Shown here piece by piece: positions 61,960 to 64,000 of a stretch of DNA of 64,000 bases. The stretch comes from Prorocentrum cordatum. Its lineage: Eukaryota; Sar; Dinophyceae; Prorocentrales; Prorocentraceae. The stretch is taken from positions 320,223-384,222 of the forward strand of contig CAUYUJ010002091.1 of the NCBI GenBank assembly GCA_963575745.1, written 5' to 3'. The translations under genes and the position numbers were made by a program. The notes beneath the pieces were generated by a model. That model saw only the letters and a list, made by a program, of their open reading frames with translations. It had not been told where the DNA came from and searched no databases. Position 1 is the stretch's first letter. Every line of letters starts with the position of its first letter.

Positions 61960-62865
61960 TGAATCCCTGTCGCACCCCGAGGACTGTCGAGAGAGCAGGC
62001 CGGGCGCTTCGCCTGAATATTCCTCACCACCTATTACTCTGAAGCTGAGAAGATGGGCAACCGTTTCACACATGGAGGGCGGGCCGCTTCCAACATGCTG
62101 CTCTCGCCTGAGCGCCGCGTATACTCGCGTTAAACATGTGTAAGAACTTCACGGGTTGAGGGCAGGTGGATTTCAAAATGTATTTCTCGCTTTAGCGCCG
62201 CACGCATTCATCGTGCACATGTGTAAGAACGTCGATGATTGAAGGCAGCTCCTTTTCAAACTGCGGTTGTCTATTTAGTGCCGTGCACACTCGTTTTCGA
62301 CATTTGCGAGAGTTTCACGGGTTCCCATGGTCATCGTGCCAGGCTTGTTTTTTTTTTTTTTTTGGAAGGACTCAAGGTTTTGCGGGCGCGGCAGTGATTC
62401 GCGTTGTCGAAGTCCCACGAAGGGCGTTCTGGTACGATTCAAGATCGTCTTGCGCTGGAGTCCAGAGGACAGTATGCTGGCACGCTCCAGGATCTTCAAG
62501 CGGTTGTCTCGCAAACAGAGTTCGCTCCCTCAGTGGAACTGAACCTTCGTAGATGCATATGAAGAGGGCGTTTGGAGGGATGGCTTATTCCAACATCGTT
62601 GATGAGTCTTGGGTTTCCAAAGGTATTCCTCCTTTTTCTCCTCCCCCTTGCCTCCTCCTCCTCCTTTCCCTCTTCCCCACGCCCCCTCCTCCTCCTCCTC
62701 CTTCTCCTCCTCCTCCTTCTCCTTCTCCTTCTCCTCCTCCTCCTCCTCCGCCCACTCCCCCACCCCGCTTCCTCCTCCCCTTTTCCTCCTCCTCCTCCTC
62801 CTCATCCTCCTCCTCCTCCTCCTTCGTCTCCTCCTCCTCCTCCCTCCCGTTTCCTCCCCAATTCG
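61960..62865 (-). repeat. Composite repeat CR, copy III
   Basis: Reverse orientation: (CTC)n at 62640-62860, body 62330-62640 with CGTTGATGAGTCTTGGGTTT, then 83-bp units at 62030-62330. A T-run (62346-62362) interrupts the body. CCTGTCGCACCCCGAGG at about 61968 and at 62876 mark the same point in copies III and IV, a period of about 907 bp. Confidence 0.75.
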
Positions 62866-62869
62866 TTTT

Positions 62870-63830
62870 CCTCCCTGTCGCACCCCGAGGCCGGTCGAAC
62901 GGGCGGGCCGTGCGTTTCGCTTGAGATCCCGATGCTATTTATGACCATGGAACTTAACAATTGGCAACAGTTTCATAGATGAGGGCGGGTGGGTTTCCAC
63001 GTGTGGTTCTCGCCTTGGCACCGCGCACGCTCGTTTTCAGAATTTGCAAGAGTTTCACGGATTGTGGGCGGGTGGTTTTCAACATGTGGTTTTCGCTTTC
63101 GCCCCGTGCACGTTCGTTCCAAGAAATTGCAGTGGTTTCTCGGATCGACGACATGTCGTTTTCAAACTGCTGTTTTCGCCTTAGCGCCGCCAGCAGTCCT
63201 TTTTGTACATTGCAACAGTCTCACGGATTGATGGCGGGTGTTTTCAGATTGTGGTTCTCGCCTTAGCGCCGCGCGCGTTTGCTTTTAACATATGCAAGAG
63301 CTTCGCGGATTGAGGGCGCTTCGTTCTCAAAGTGTAATTCTCGCATCAGCGCCACGCGCGTGTTCGCTTTTTGTATGAAATTGTAAGAGTTTCACGGGTG
63401 TTCGTGGTTAGCATTCCGCACAAGGTGTTGTGGAACGATTTAGGGTTGTCAGGGCGCAACAATGACGTTGATTCGCGATGCTGGTGTCTTGGCGCGATTC
63501 AGGATCGTCAAGGCGGAACAGTCAGGTTGGCTCGTGGTGTGGAAGTATTGAGCATGGTGCTCCGGCACGCGTGACGATTTTCACACGGTTGTCCCCCATC
63601 GGCGCTTTCTTTCTGTGGATATGAAACCTTGTAGGGCCTTATCATTCCCGCCTCCTCCCTCCCTCCCCCCGCATCCTCCTCCTCACTCTTTCTCCCCCCC
63701 TCCTCCACATCCGCCTCCTGTCGCCTGTTTCCTCATCCTCGCTCCTTCGCCTCCTGCCGCCTGCCTCCGCACTCCTTCTCCCCCTTCCCTCTTCCTCCTC
63801 CTCCTCCTCCTCCTCATTCTCAGCAGCAAC
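62870..63830 (-). repeat. Composite repeat CR, copy IV
   Basis: Same module as copy III: 83-bp units at 62985-63390, body at 63400-63640 (GATTCAGGATCGTC, CGGTTGTC), then a pyrimidine tract at 63640-63830. Confidence 0.72.
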
Positions 63831-63884
63831 AACAACGTCCCTTGCTCCTCATCCTCATGGTCCTCTTTCTCCTCCTTTTTCGCC

Positions 63885-63895
63885 TCCTCGCCATC

Positions 63896-63947
<52 letters not shown>

Positions 63948-64000
63948 GCATCAGCATCAGCATCATCATCAGCAGCATCGTCATCATCATCATCATCATC
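63885..64000 (+). repeat. (ATC)n and (CAG)n microsatellites
   Basis: CATCATCAT and CAGCAGCAG runs up to the end of the window. Confidence 0.95.

Overview
The window looks like nuclear DNA of a dinoflagellate. Four signs support this: relics that match the dinoflagellate trans-spliced leader, an intronless Mei2-like RNA-binding gene behind such a relic, an apparent GA-AG intron in a WD40 gene fragment, and Copia and DIRS-like retroelements whose proteins resemble dinoflagellate families. It is repeat-dominated: only about 1 kb is a convincing intact host gene. Family identifications are from memory of motif patterns; no search was run.

Layout. 0-4.1 kb: a dense cluster of foldback (MITE-like) elements, one with a clean 6-bp target duplication. 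4.7-15.5 kb: minisatellites and degenerate tandem arrays (8-bp, about 195-bp with an inverted half, about 70-bp, 88-bp, 9-bp) and an 890-bp segmental duplication. 15.6-16.7 kb: spliced-leader relic plus Mei2-like gene. 18.3-22.5 kb: short tandem repeats, a composite repeat and a 90-bp satellite open in several frames. 22.6-27.1 kb: a decayed DIRS-like element (gag-like region, reverse transcriptase, RNase H). 27.2-29.5 kb: a 1,539-bp-period tandem duplication. 31.1-32.5 kb: a tyrosine recombinase in the same orientation, probably the 3' part of the same DIRS-like element. 32.5-44 kb: trinucleotide-rich and low-complexity DNA without recognisable genes. 44.3-45.5 kb: a LINE fragment (endonuclease) on the minus strand. 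47.7-48.8 kb: two WD40 exons split by an intron that holds a MITE. 49.26-59.21 kb: a Ty1/copia element on the minus strand with identical 124-bp LTRs. It carries gag, protease, a zinc-ribbon region, a methyltransferase-like domain, integrase, reverse transcriptase and RNase H, but its frames are broken. 59.2-64 kb: composite repeats with an 83-bp satellite and pyrimidine tracts.

The recurring theme is retroposition: an mRNA-derived gene with relic leaders, retroelements with leader-like sequence near their 5' ends, and dispersed repeats that carry their own microsatellites. Most long open frames here are products of high GC content or of repeat units divisible by three, so frame length alone was not taken as evidence of a gene.
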